Below are positions 30,201 to 41,430 of a stretch of 64,000 nt of DNA, in pieces. How positions within the stretch are numbered: position 1 is the stretch's first letter; each line of letters starts with the position of its first letter. A program made the translations under genes and the position numbers. The DNA is from Marsupella aquatica. Taxonomy: Eukaryota; Marchantiophyta. The notes under the pieces were generated by a model. That model did no database searches. It was not told the origin of the DNA and saw only the letters and a program-made list of their open reading frames with translations. The stretch lies in NCBI GenBank assembly GCA_973895155.1, contig OZ316896.1, forward strand, positions 20,770,001 through 20,834,000, read 5' to 3'.

Positions 30201-33200
30201 TGCTCATGTGCCAAAAGCAAATTAGTATAATACTGCTATTTTAAATGGTATTGGTTTTGAGCAGAGTTATCTCTGGAGCCCTATTCATATAATTGAAAAC
30301 GCCCATTTATCAATTACCATGTGCACTGTCTTGATTGTGAAGGCATTTGCAACTATAGCGGAATCTTCAAAATGTTCATGTGCCAAAAGGAAATCAGTAT
30401 AATACTGTTTAGTTTAATAGTATTGCGTTTGAGCAGATATTTCTTTGGAGCCTTATGCAATTGATTGGAGATGCCCATTTATCAATTACCAATGTGCGTT
30501 GTCTTGATTGTGAAGGCATTTGCAACGATAGCGGAATCTCCTTTGAAGATAGATTTGTCATCTGTCTTGGAGCAAGTTGTAACTGAACTCACAACTTTCT
30601 TGCGAAAGGTAAGTTTTGTTTTATTCGTTACAATATAGCTAAGGAGTTCCACTCTCGAGCTAAATCGTACGAAATTATGACAAGCTGAATTTGACGAAAT
30701 TATTTCAGTTGTTACCGAGACCCTGACGAGCTACACACGGGAGATCGCGCTGCAAGAATTATGATCTGAAAATTACGTCTAGCTTCAGAGCGTTGCCTGC
30801 AAGTGTTAACAGAAAAGTCGTGTTTGGTTTTTATGTGTTTTTTCAGGCGAATCGGGCTTTGCGACAGGCCTCTCTGGGAACCCTGAATGCCCTTCTGACT
30901 GCCTACAGCAATAAGATCAGTCCGAGCAGTTATGAGCTGATCATTGTTGAGCTTTCCACCCTCATCAGGTGAGGAACTTCTTTTGATGAACTTAAGTTCT
31001 GGTTTGAATTTAACGAATTCGGTTACTCTCGATGCATTCCACGCCGAATATGTCTTCCGTTACTTGTTGTCTTAACCTCTACTGCCTGGAAAACTCTGAT
31101 GTTGATGTACTAGATTCCTGGATTCTTCATGAGTCGTGCTTCATTGGTTGCAATTACTGAGACTCGTAAGATGTTAGTTATGGATGCACGCTGTCTTTAT
31201 GTATCACAGGTACTGGAAACGTCACCTCTTGACACGCTTTGTGATTTTACGTATTTTGCTTGGTCGGACTAAGGAGATTAGATATTTCGTTTGCAATCTC
31301 AGTGATGCAGACCTTCACATGACTGCGTTAGCCTTGGAGCTCTGCTGCACTATGATGTTGGATAAGCAACACCATGCAGCTGCTGGGGCTGCTGTCGGAG
31401 GAAAAGTCCTGCCTCAAGCTCTCATTCTGGTTAAGAGTCCATTGTTACAAGGTCAAGCTTTGCAGGTATGCGCAACTCCAGTCGTGATCTTATTTTTGCG
31501 CTGAAGTTGGAGTAACCAGAGGTGAAACTAAGAGTTTTTTTTTCTGCGAACAGACACTACAGGGTTTCTTTGCCGCATTGGTTCAGTCCCAAAATACGGG
31601 CTTTGATACTTTGCTGGAGGCCTTACTCTCAACCGCTAGAACGTCAGGATCAGCTGGTGGTCCCGCAAGCAAGCAGTCATACCACTCGATTGCTCAATGT
31701 GCGGGAGTGCTATGTCTTGCTGCAGGAGACGCCAAGTGTTCATCTACTGTAGCCAGACTGATTAGTTCCTTGCAGTCAAGCACTTCAAATGATTCGGTAA
31801 GAGTATTGCATTGTGTATCTTGTGTTCATTCGTCTTGCTGGTCACTTTGATACAATCTGTGGCATCCGTTTGAACATGTGATTGTTATTTTTCCTGTATT
31901 GCAGACTACCCTTTTATCATTGCTCTGCTTAGGGGAGATTGGTAGGAGGAAGGATTTGAGTATGCACTTGAACATACAAAACGTCATCGTTAGCTCGTTC
32001 CAGTCTCCTTCTGAGGAGATCAAGGGGGCTGCATCATATGCACTCGGCAACATTGCCGTTGGTAATCTTGCACAGTACCTTCCATTCATCCTCAGCCAAA
32101 TCGACAGTCAACCGAAACTTCAATATCTGTTGCTACATTCCTTGAAAGAGGTACCAGTCTTCTCGCCTCAAGGTGGCAATATTCAAAGTCGAAATATAAC
32201 ATTTCTATGCCTTGTAAAAAATACGAAGAATTGCCTATGGTTGCTTAGGGTGTGGATGAAGTCTCACGTTGAAGATACCTCGATATTGTTTTTGCAAGAC
32301 TGAAAATATGAGTTGAATGTGACAGGTGATAGCACGGCAGTCTCTTGACGAAGTGGGGAAAGTTGAGTTCCAAGCCACCGACGTGGAGAAAATTTTATCT
32401 CTACTATTTACTCACTGTCAGAGTGAAGAAGAAGGGGTTCGTAACGTTGTAGCAGAGTGCCTCGGGAAGTTGGCTCTGATTGAGCCCGAACAGCTGGTTC
32501 CGGCTTTGAAGGTGCGCACACAGACGTGTCGAAGAATACGCCCTTTATTTCGATAGGGACTTTTTGAGCCCCTACGCCAATGTGGTTGCACTCTGGTTGA
32601 AGTCACTTCAAAACTTACTTTGTGCAAGCATTTTCTGATATGCTTACCAGTATGCTAACAAGTAGCTAGGGTTCCAGAATCAATTATTCACAGCTAAAAC
32701 TCCGAATTCTGTGCTACGTATTTTGGGCACATATGCCTCTTGTCAGCTACATTTTACATCCTTTAGGGCCTAGATTTTAACTCAGTTCTGTTGCGTTATA
32801 TGTCAGGAGCGTACCTCTGTTCCTTCTGCCTTCACAAGGGCAACCGTAGTTATTGCAATTAAGTATACAATTGTTGAGAGGCCACAACCCATCGATGCCT
32901 TCGTGAAGCCCTGCATCGATTCTTTTCTAATGCTGATCAAGGACGAGGACAGGGTTTGTAACCGTCTCCAATTCTTCAGTCATATTTTGTTTATGAATAA
33001 CTTTGGCTCGCTTGCTGATCATGCATGCCCTGCTGCATGCTTGTTCATTACGATGGAGGAATCCCCCATCAGCATCGGGTTGGTTGCTATGGGTGTGAAC
33101 TTAGGCACTCTGTCTTATGGACTGGTTCCACTCATTAATGCACCGGACGTCGATCGTGTCTCCTTCCATGTGCAGCATGTCAGGCGTGCAGCTGTATCAG

Positions 33201-34836
33201 CTCTGAGCACTGCAGCACACAATAAGCCGGGTCTGATTAAGGAGTTACTTCCCACTTTATTGCCACTATTATATGATCAAACTGTTATCAAGGTGGGTAG
33301 TTCTCTGTATGTTGGCTTTACCCTATTGTTTTTTTGTTTTATTTTGTACTCTCAGTTGTACTTAAACCTCGTGTGCTTCACGGTGTCATGAAATGTGGGG
33401 CTGTCCTGCCACTGACGGCAATGGTAATAGACGATTGTAATGCAACCATTTTACTTGCAATTCCTTGGCTGCATCCATCTTCAAGATTAATTATTGTAGA
33501 TACTGTCTCTAGATTTTTTTGTTAATTTCTGTGTACGCTTTTCTATTTTATTGTGTTGATCTAATTTATCTTTGGGATGCAACTTTGTGCTATGATTTTA
33601 GGTGACCTTGGGCAAATCTTAAGTGGAGAAGGATAGCCATTGATTGATTGGATTTGTTGTCCTTTCGAAATGAACTGAACTAGGTTATATAGGTAGAGAT
33701 TATTGTTACACCTATGATCTGTGTTCTATGTTGCTTCCCACAAGATTTGCAAGGATCAGATTCTCAGAAGCACGTAAATCTTTTTGTTTGTCTGCAGAAA
33801 GAACTCATCAGAACTGTGGACTTGGGCCCCTTTAAGCATACGGTAGATGATGGGCTAGAGCTTAGAAAGGCTGCATTTGAGTGCGTGGACACACTTCTCG
33901 ATAGTTGTCTCGATCTAATTGATCCTTCTGCTTTCATCACTCCCCATCTACTTTCAGGTTTATCAGGTACTTCATTTATCTTCGTGCATAGCAGGAAGTT
34001 GCTGATTTGTGTTTGTGCGCTTATTTCGATGGATGATTCGTTACAATTATTTGATAATCCTGCACTTCAAAATAGACAATATTTTGTCATGACAAGGAGT
34101 TAATGATGGGATTTTGCTTTTCAGATCACTATGATGTAAAAATGCCGTGTCATTTAATTCTTTCAAAACTGTCACAGAAGTGTGGAGCTGCAGTTTTGGC
34201 TGGTAAGTTTATTAATTGTCTATTATTCGTGTATTAGGCATTCGTCGTTATGTATGATTTCCTATAGACACTTTGTAGTTTGAACATTATCTTGGACTCA
34301 TCAATAGTCGTGAAAAGGAGATTGCTCATCTTTCCGTGGCACGCAGTGCTGGACGCATTGGTGGAGCCTTTAGAGAAAACTGTGACCAATAAGACAAAGC
34401 CAGACGCTGTTAAGCAAGAGGTAGACCGAAACGAGGATATGATTCGCAGCACACTGCGCGCAATTGACTCACTGAACAGAATAAGGTTTGTGACATCTAT
34501 TTTCTTGACCCTATGGTCTGCTATGCGTTTCAATCATTAGAGCCGTCGTGTGGTCGTTCGTCTTCTGGTCCATGTTGGGGGACCAAGTCGAATGTGCGGT
34601 TGGCCTGAGGAGATTGATGATACTTACATGGCAAGTAACAGATTGTGCTGCACAATGTACTGTCGTATTGATTCTGATTATCGGTTATGCTCGACGTAAA
34701 CAGTGGAGAACCTAGTTCCCGATTCAAGACTTTCATGACCAACGTGGTGAAAACTGGCTCTCTCGGAGAGAAATACAACGCCGTTCGACATGAAAGTGAC
34801 TCGATGGTCGGAGGAGATATCATGGATATGAGCTAG
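24237..34836 (+). CDS. CAND1: Cullin-associated NEDD8-dissociated protein 1 (CAND1), about 28 exons
   Basis: HEAT-repeat protein that binds un-neddylated cullin-RBX1 and exchanges substrate receptors of SCF-type ubiquitin ligases. Exons read by eye with GT..AG borders: 24237-24272, 24532-24701, 25204-25414, 25635-25800, 25974-26103, 26691-26805, 26974-27134, 27286-27409, 27700-27750, 28005-28087, 28676-28760, 28880-28981, 29089-29187, 29449-29562, 29683-29769, 30042-30182, 30516-30608, 30847-30968, 31303-31465, 31554-31796, 31905-32150, 32326-32511, 32807-32953, 33176-33292, 33798-33957, 34125-34202, 34347-34485, 34704-34836. Landmarks: N-terminal [17 protein letters not shown], acidic loop [67 protein letters not shown]. 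All junction phases fit and no stop was met, so the gene appears intact at about 1,200 residues. Exact borders of the exons at 28005 and 29449 are less certain. Confidence 0.95.
30198..30539 (+). repeat. Tandem duplication of about 165 bases including a splice acceptor in CAND1
   Basis: The block ATGTGCCAAAAG...AGTATAATACTG...CCCATTTATCAATTACCA...TTGTGAAGGCATTTGCAAC...GCGGAATC is present twice (about 30205-30373 and 30374-30539). The copies include the end of the intron and the first 20 or so bases of the following exon. Only the second copy continues as the real exon (30516-30608); the first ends in AAAATG and is a decoy. Confidence 0.8.
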
Positions 34837-36203
34837 TTGCCTCAATATATGGCTTTCTATCCTGGATCCCTCACCTATAGGGATTCATTTTAAACCTCAG
34901 GAGGTGTAGTGGCTTTAGAGAACACTGTAGCCGTGCAGACGTAGAGTACTGATCTGGAGGGTATGTAATTATCAACTGTTCAACCTCCCGGGTTCATTGT
35001 CAGCTCTAAGTCCTCTTGTTTGATGAGGAGTACTTCAATATGGTTGGCCCTTAGACAATAGATTGTTCAGCACACCAACCCGAAGGAAAGTTTACAGTAG
35101 GTGATCTGGTGTCGTCCAGTGGAATGGATTAGCTGTTGGTTGCTACCAGGCCAACCTGCTTTAGAGACGTTTACTGGCCACATCTTCGTTTGCCCGTATG
35201 ACAAAGGCTGCCAAGCATCCAAGGCTTCGCACCTTTTCATTCCTCTCTAGTCCTTGCTTTGTGCTTTGCAGCCATTTTTAGTCCATTCAAGGAAGCAGCG
35301 TAAGTTTTTTGACAGTACATAATGAAGAGACTTAGTAGCAGAAGCAGACGAGGGACTTACCAGAAGGAAGAATTTGAGCTTGAGCTCGCCAGTGAGCTTC
35401 TATTGTATGAGAAGCATCTTTGAGTTTTTTAAAGAACGCGCAATCAATAGATTGTGCAGACGGCCACTGGATATCCCTGCCCATTTGGTAATCTACTCTT
35501 CCCAATCATCATTTCACTATTCCGTTCTGCAATCCTGGTTTTAGCACGAGTGGACGTCTTTAATTTCAGGTTGAGACCTGGAAAACTTTGGTGGTCCATC
35601 ACGGAATACCATTAAAGAAAGGTCGTCGCGTGCTAGGTGTTCTAGTCGACACTGATTTTCATGTAAGGTTTTTATTTGCCTTTAATGTTGACCGGACTAC
35701 TTTACTTGCAAGATCAGTGAACTAAAGTACTTGCAAGAGGGAAACTCTAGTAAAGCTGGGAGTGAATGGCTTAACCAGCAGAGGCCGCAATACCAACCAG
35801 ATCCAGACACATCCAGGAAGGGGCATGTAGGGAATTTTGAGTGCTAAATACAAGTTTGGGGAATGTGTGCTTCTGTCTGCCCGAAGGAATCAAAAGGTAG
35901 AAGGTAACGGCTAAGACTCAGGAAGCTATAGAGAAGGTCGGGAACAGTAGACCTTTTCGAAAACCAATGACTCCTGTATTGTGTTCGGTGCTTATTTTTT
36001 ACCAACTTGTTTAGTTCAATTGGTTGCCAAAAACGTTCAGTCACTTTCTTGTTGTTTTCGTCTTTTAGTGCCACATTTTGTCAAAAAAGAACCATAGGTC
36101 ATGTCTGGTTAAGTATGTTTGCACATATGATCTTTTTTGACAATGTTTTCCAAATTTTACACAAAAATAATTGAGAACTTTGCAGGTAGGTCTGTTAGTG
36201 CAA
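34837..36203. other. Region after CAND1, no gene recognised
   Basis: Contains the CAND1 3' untranslated region at its start. Short open frames only. No domain, RNA gene or clear repeat was recognised. Confidence 0.4.
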
Positions 36204-36371
36204 GTAGGGCATGCCAAAGCATTTCCATAAGGAAGGCTTTATGGCTGTGACTATTTGGATCACTGATACTTAGGAGGTATCTATTTAAGTAGCCTATAGG
36301 GGTTTTCCACCGCCATAAAACCATTTATTTCGCCATACCTCACTTATGGCCTTGTTTGGACATGCCCTATT
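36204..36371. mobile_element. MITE-like element with TAGGGCATG ends
   Basis: Starts TAGGGCATGCCAAAGC and ends TTTGGACATGCCCTA, inverted ends of about 13 bases. The inner words CATAAAAC, CCATACCTCACTTATGGCC recur in the element at 48132-48425, so both belong to one family. Confidence 0.6.
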
Positions 36372-37109
36372 AGAGTTGTACTAAAGTGTTTGAATCCAGA
36401 TGAGCACGCCACCATTTTGAGTCAAGTTCAGGGTGAATTACTGTTTAACTTTAAGTTCTAAATTCAAGGTTGCAGAATGTGATCTTCTGTCTGTGCCCCA
36501 AAGAATTAATGGATGAAGCTAAAGGCTGAACCTCAGGAAGCTCTAGAAATGGTTGGGAACAATTTAAGAGTTCTACTAAACCAAATGGGTCAAATCAAGT
36601 TCAGGCCAAGTTACTATTTGAGAATGACATCAGTGAGTGGGTGTTCAATGCTTGGGTGGAACTGTGTTTGGGTCTTACGGAGGTGCCTTTTACTTTGGTC
36701 AAAACTTTAACAAGAGCAAAGGTGGGACTACTGCATCATTTTTTTACTTGCCACAGCTCGTTAAATTCCACCTCCCTCAAAACTTTTTGACGCTTTGGGT
36801 TTTTGATAGGTTTTTGTCTTCCATCAGCCATATATCTCCCTAGCCACACATCCCATTAACCTGAATTTGACATGAATCCTTAAAACCAGGGAGATCTGAC
36901 TGTCAACATTAATTTGGGAAAACTAGATAAGGAATATGCTTAGCCCTCTTCTTCACACAAGGTCACACCCCTGGCAAAAATGGAGAAACCTTAAAAGTTA
37001 CCCTAGATTGTGGCTTTTTGGAGTTGGCAGGATACTAGATTTTCACATCTAGTATCCTACCAATCAGTCACCTTGGTGACTTGGTACTAGGAAACTCATT
37101 TAGTATATT
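36372..37109. other. Non-coding DNA with a small perfect foldback
   Basis: No gene seen. At 37031-37060 AGGATACTAGAT and ATCTAGTATCCT flank a six-base loop, a perfect 12-base-pair hairpin, possibly the core of a small MITE. Confidence 0.45.
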
Positions 37110-37280
37110 CTAACCCAATGTTTGTGTGTTGCACAGAAGATGTCAAGATGAGACAAACATGTCAAGGCAAGGACAAGATATCGAGGTGAGGAACAGGGGA
37201 GCCAAAGATGTTGAGGGGAGCCAAAGATGTGAAGGTGAGACAAAAATGTTGAGACGAGGCAAGGACATATAGGCAATGCA
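37110..37280 (-). mobile_element. Degenerate Helitron 3' end with subterminal array
   Basis: Minus-strand end GTGCAACACACAAACATTGG + GTTAG, one base off the CTAG consensus, followed by AAGATGTYRAGRYGAG units up to about 37265. A worn copy of the same family. Confidence 0.55.
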
Positions 37281-37704
37281 AGGCAGTTCCTGAGGCATGT
37301 TATATGTCATCCCGGCCATTGTGGCCATGTTGCTATTGCAGTTTTGTAGTTGGGTTTGCAAGCAAAGTGTGCAGGAATGACATGAAGAATATAAGTCAAT
37401 CATCACAATGAAGACTTAAAGCATAAGATGTTAAATCCAAATATGAGGACATGTTGTTCAATGCCCATGCCATTACACACAAGTGGTTGTCGTGGAAGTT
37501 GTGATATCAATAGAACATTATCTGTCCAGAAATGTTGCCATTGCACACAATTTGTGTTATTGATATGTTGTTAAAGTTGTTGTTTGTGTCATGTGGTCTG
37601 TGCAGTCATGTTGTGGTTATCAAAGTATCATCCTTCCGTTGGGTGCGTGGTTTTGCTAAAATATTGTCATTTTGGTCAATCTTGTTCTTGAAAAATTGAT
37701 GTTG

Positions 37705-37742
37705 TTGGGCCAGGGGGGGTAGGGGGGGGGGGAGGGGGGAAG
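37705..37742 (+). repeat. Poly-G tract
   Basis: Two runs of G, of 7 and then about 10, broken by TA and single A. Low-complexity sequence in which base counts may be unreliable. Confidence 0.8.
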
Positions 37743-38010
37743 GGACAACTCCATAAGCCATAGGGAACAGCCAGATCATTGTTAGGCTTTCTATATCTAA
37801 TAGAGTATTGGATAGGAGTTTCATATCCAGGTGGGAGTGGTGTATGAGAATTTATGTGGGCCCCACTGTATTATCCGCCTGATTCATTAGGTCAAGACTC
37901 GTCCATTGTTTGCAACCCCACAATGTGATTGTGTGATGTGTGTAGTAGTCAGTAACTTAACTCAAGATTCCATTTCCCAACATTGCGGAAGTTACAATCT
38001 ACGGCGCTCT
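37743..38010 (+). repeat. Dispersed repeat, copy A
   Basis: Shares AACTCCATA.GCC, GGCTTTC.TATAT.TA.TAGAGTAT, GGGCCCCAC.GTAT, GATTCATTAGGTCAAGA and ACAATCTACGGCGCT, in the same order and strand, with 50085-50325. No inverted ends or coding signal; class unknown. Confidence 0.65.
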
Positions 38011-40325
38011 TAGGTGCCTAATTGGCTGACCAGCATTGTGATGGGGCCCTGAAAACGGCATTCCCGTCATTGCACATTGAAAAGCAATGGCCTATGATGT
38101 ACCAGGTTAAGTAGAACGAACAACATTTAGTGATATGAGAAAACAATCCGGTTTATAGTGGTATGGGAAATTCATCCTACATGTGGACATCTGCCACATG
38201 ATGGCACAACATGTTGCTACATTTTGATGTGCACTTACCAGAAAGGCTGAAAATGGGCACAAATGTACAAAGAAAAGCAATTTACAGAGAGGTTTTCTTG
38301 CTGATAGTGCATCGATATAATAGACATGTACTTCCAGAAGGGAAGACTTCAAAATCTGACCTGTATGCTTATGCAGCCATTCGCTAACCCTGTAGTTGTG
38401 TGATATAATAAAACGCATAAGGTAGGAAGACAGAATCCTGTCAATATTCTCAAGAACATAATGGTGCTGGTTGGATTGCCACCAAAGTAACCTTCTTTGT
38501 AATTGTGCTGGCACGACAATGCTCATATCACGGCTTGCAGGAAAAGGAGTTCCTCACCAGATGGGTATGTTTGTCACTTGGCATCACTCCACGGAAGGAT
38601 ACTCAACATAAGAACATGCGGAAGCAACAACATTGGTGTTTGCTTATCCGGGTCTTGATTATGAGAAAGCTTTGGAGGATGTGTCTAAGCAACATCTCTA
38701 AGTCAGAGTTGCTTGTTGTTTCAATAGGGTGAGCGGGAAAGCAAATGTTCATACATCAATGATATCATCAGTATCAACAAGCTTGATTTAGAAGCGACAG
38801 GAGAAATTTGGTATACAACTTTGAGTCAGGTTGGCTATGTTATTTAAAAGACTAGCTGGATTACCCGTCCTTTGAAAATAAACAGAGATGAGAGAAAGTC
38901 AAAAACATTCCTTATTAGTCTTTGATCTCATTCTCCTTGCACTTTGAGTTGTTCACTTAGAGTTATGGTCTAGAGGCTTTACTCTAAACAATAGCCCTGA
39001 AAAGTAGGTTTCATCTGATGTGCAAGAAAGTACAGTCAGATTGTGCCTCAGACTTTGGATTTCCTGTCTTGTTTGTGTCTGACTATTTTTTGGCCTGTTT
39101 GTGTCAAGTATTCACGAACATTAATGGTCTGGTGATGGGACATTAAGCTCAGATGGTCTCCAGTAAGCCTCCTTGCATACACAAGTCGACATATGGTCGA
39201 CCTTTCTGTTTGTGGCAAGTATTACCTTAACAAACACTATTGCCTTTGTGGACACTAATGGTCTAGTGATGGGACATTACATGCATACGGTCTCCTGTAG
39301 GCCTCCCCCCAGTTTGGACTTGTCTGACAAATAAGGGGTCTGGACCCCGACAAATGACACACCCGGTCATCCCGGCCCCGGCCGGCCCACACCCCGCCTT
39401 GACCCGGCCCCGACCCCGAACCGGGGAGCTGGCTCACTAAACCAGGGGAGTCCAGGACCGGACCGGAAGGGGTCGGGAAAGCTCAGGACTGGGCCAGGAG
39501 AGGGTCTAGAAAGTTTGGGGCTGGCCGGGGAATATCGGCGAACATGTGACAAATGACCCCTTTTGGAGCCAACAAATGACAAGTTATCGTGTCCAACAAC
39601 ACAACAACTTGTCCATCAGTTCAAATGCCCCCCTGCATACACAATTCAACATACAATGGACCTTCATACTCCTTAATGGCTTCATACTTATTAATGGTCC
39701 ATGTGAGGACCATTACCATTTATGTTAATTACGAGGGGTCTCAAAGCTGGGATACAAATTTACGATATATCCCTTAACTCTGATTATGGGACCCAGTTCT
39801 GGAATTTTAAAAATGGGGGGAGGTAGCACTGACCCGCCTGATAAGGCAGGAGTTATAACATCACCTGTCTCATAGCCTATATTCTTTTGTCCCCCATTCT
39901 TTATCAATTGCCACCTCAAATGCAGCAGCCACCATGTAAGACTCAAAGCCCACGTGCCTTCAATTGTGGTTTTCTGGAGTTCCAGAGTCGTGGATTTTTG
40001 GAGTTCCAAGTTTGCGCCTAAAGTTACGGGTTGAATGTTGAGCCCGTGGGCGTTCCTTACGGTAGTTGAAGAACTGAAGACGCCCCAGAAAAATTAGTAA
40101 GGTATTAAACATCAAAAAGTCAAATTAGGCTTTGTCGCTCCTCTGCGCACAACAGAGAAACTTGAAGGAAAACATAAATCAAAACCTCAACCATTCACGC
40201 AAATTGATTTTAGTCCACACTGATCTCAAAACTTCTTTGCGGAATTCCATAGTTTTACCCTTCAAAGGATAAAAATGTGACTTTGTTTCCTCCATGCTTG
40301 GCCAGCTATCCCATTTATTTTGGCA
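38011..40325. other. Repeat-rich DNA without a recognisable gene
   Basis: Includes two related blocks at about 39122-39170 and 39260-39305 (AATGGTCTRGTGATGGGACA ... GGTCTCC.GTA.GCCTCC) and a GC-rich patch at 39360-39480 that belongs to the repeat also seen at 12797. Only unassignable short open frames. Confidence 0.4.
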
Positions 40326-40548
40326 TTTATCTTTGCTCACAACCTTTTGTTGGATTGCAATTTCTCATGTGGAGCGGTCTGAGTTTTTAGTTTGGAATGT
40401 AGGGGCGATAGTCGAGATTACCAGAAAGGAGGGCTGGGGGTTTATCTTTGCTCACAACCTTTCGTTGGATTGTGATTTCTCATGTGTGGAGCAGTCTGAG
40501 TTTTAGTTTGAAATGCCAAGGGATAGTCAAGATTACCAGAAAGGAGGG
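40326..40548 (+). repeat. Tandem duplication, two units of about 112 bases
   Basis: TTATCTTTGCTCACAACCTT ... TTTCTCATGTG ... GAGATTACCAGAAAGGAGGG-type sequence occurs from about 40327 and again from 40441 with minor changes. No coding value seen. Confidence 0.75.
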
Positions 40549-40713
40549 CCCGAGAGCTAGCACTACAAAGGATTCGATCTCGAAACTTCTCGGTTTTCAA
40601 TGAAGATTCTATTCAAAGAGCCAGCCAGGCTGCTCAACATGGAGTTGTAATGAAATCTATCAGAGGCAATTGTGTCGAGAAACTTGCCAATGCCTCGTAT
40701 TTCCTTGGGCCAT

Positions 40714-40741
40714 AGGGTTTAGGGTTTAAACCCTAAACCCT
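40714..40741. repeat. Perfect palindrome of head-to-head telomere repeats
   Basis: Two copies of AGGGTTT followed by two of AAACCCT (one junction at TTT|AAA), a 28-base perfect palindrome of the plant telomere unit. Could be an interstitial telomere/telobox scar. Confidence 0.85.
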
Positions 40742-41076
40742 TGCCAAATGTCCATCTAGCCCCTCTCCGGTCAGCGGCACCGCGCCCATGCCCCCCTCTT
40801 TGGTGGGACATTGCCGAGTGTGTGGCCAAAACTCTTCGAACACTCAAAGACCTCCGGATCAGAGGAGGATACTCTAACCAATCTTTCCAATTTCATGTGA
40901 GGAGCGAAGTGTTCTTCAACACATGTGAGGTGACCCGCACCCGATAAGCAGAACTACCACATCAAGTCATGTATTCTCCCAGGAGGACATGAAGCTTAGG
41001 TAGACCTGGCCTACTGCAACACATCTTGATCGACTCTTTTGCTTGTCTAACATAGCCAGACCATTGATGTATCAGA

Positions 41077-41430
41077 ATGGCGACCGTAACGCCTTTTGGG
41101 GACGTTGTAACGTTGACTCCCATTAGGGTCAAGAAGATCTGGCCTTCCCTAAATCCCGTCAAGCCACCCACAGAAGAGAAGCCAAAGATTTGCGCACTTT
41201 CCAAAGTTCTCAAGGAAAAGCTCGCATTTCCAACACAAATGGAGTTTGACAATACAACAACAACTCTCAATTTCAAGGGGTTCTCTTTCTGGGCCGAAGA
41301 TGGACATCTCACACTCAGAAACCTGTCCAGGCAGCATTGGAAAGGACTTGGTGAACAATATGGTGTCACTGCTATGACTATATCACTGCCATTCATAGTC
41401 CTTGCGTGTGAGCCTGACATACTCAGATGA
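41077..41430 (+). other. Open reading frame of unknown function, possibly an exon
   Basis: 117 codons from an ATG, starting MATVTPFGDVVTL. It is longer than most open frames in this region and has a fairly balanced composition, but I recognise no domain and see no splice partners. Another open frame of 164 codons lies on the opposite strand here, so at most one is real. Low confidence that it is a gene. Confidence 0.25.
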
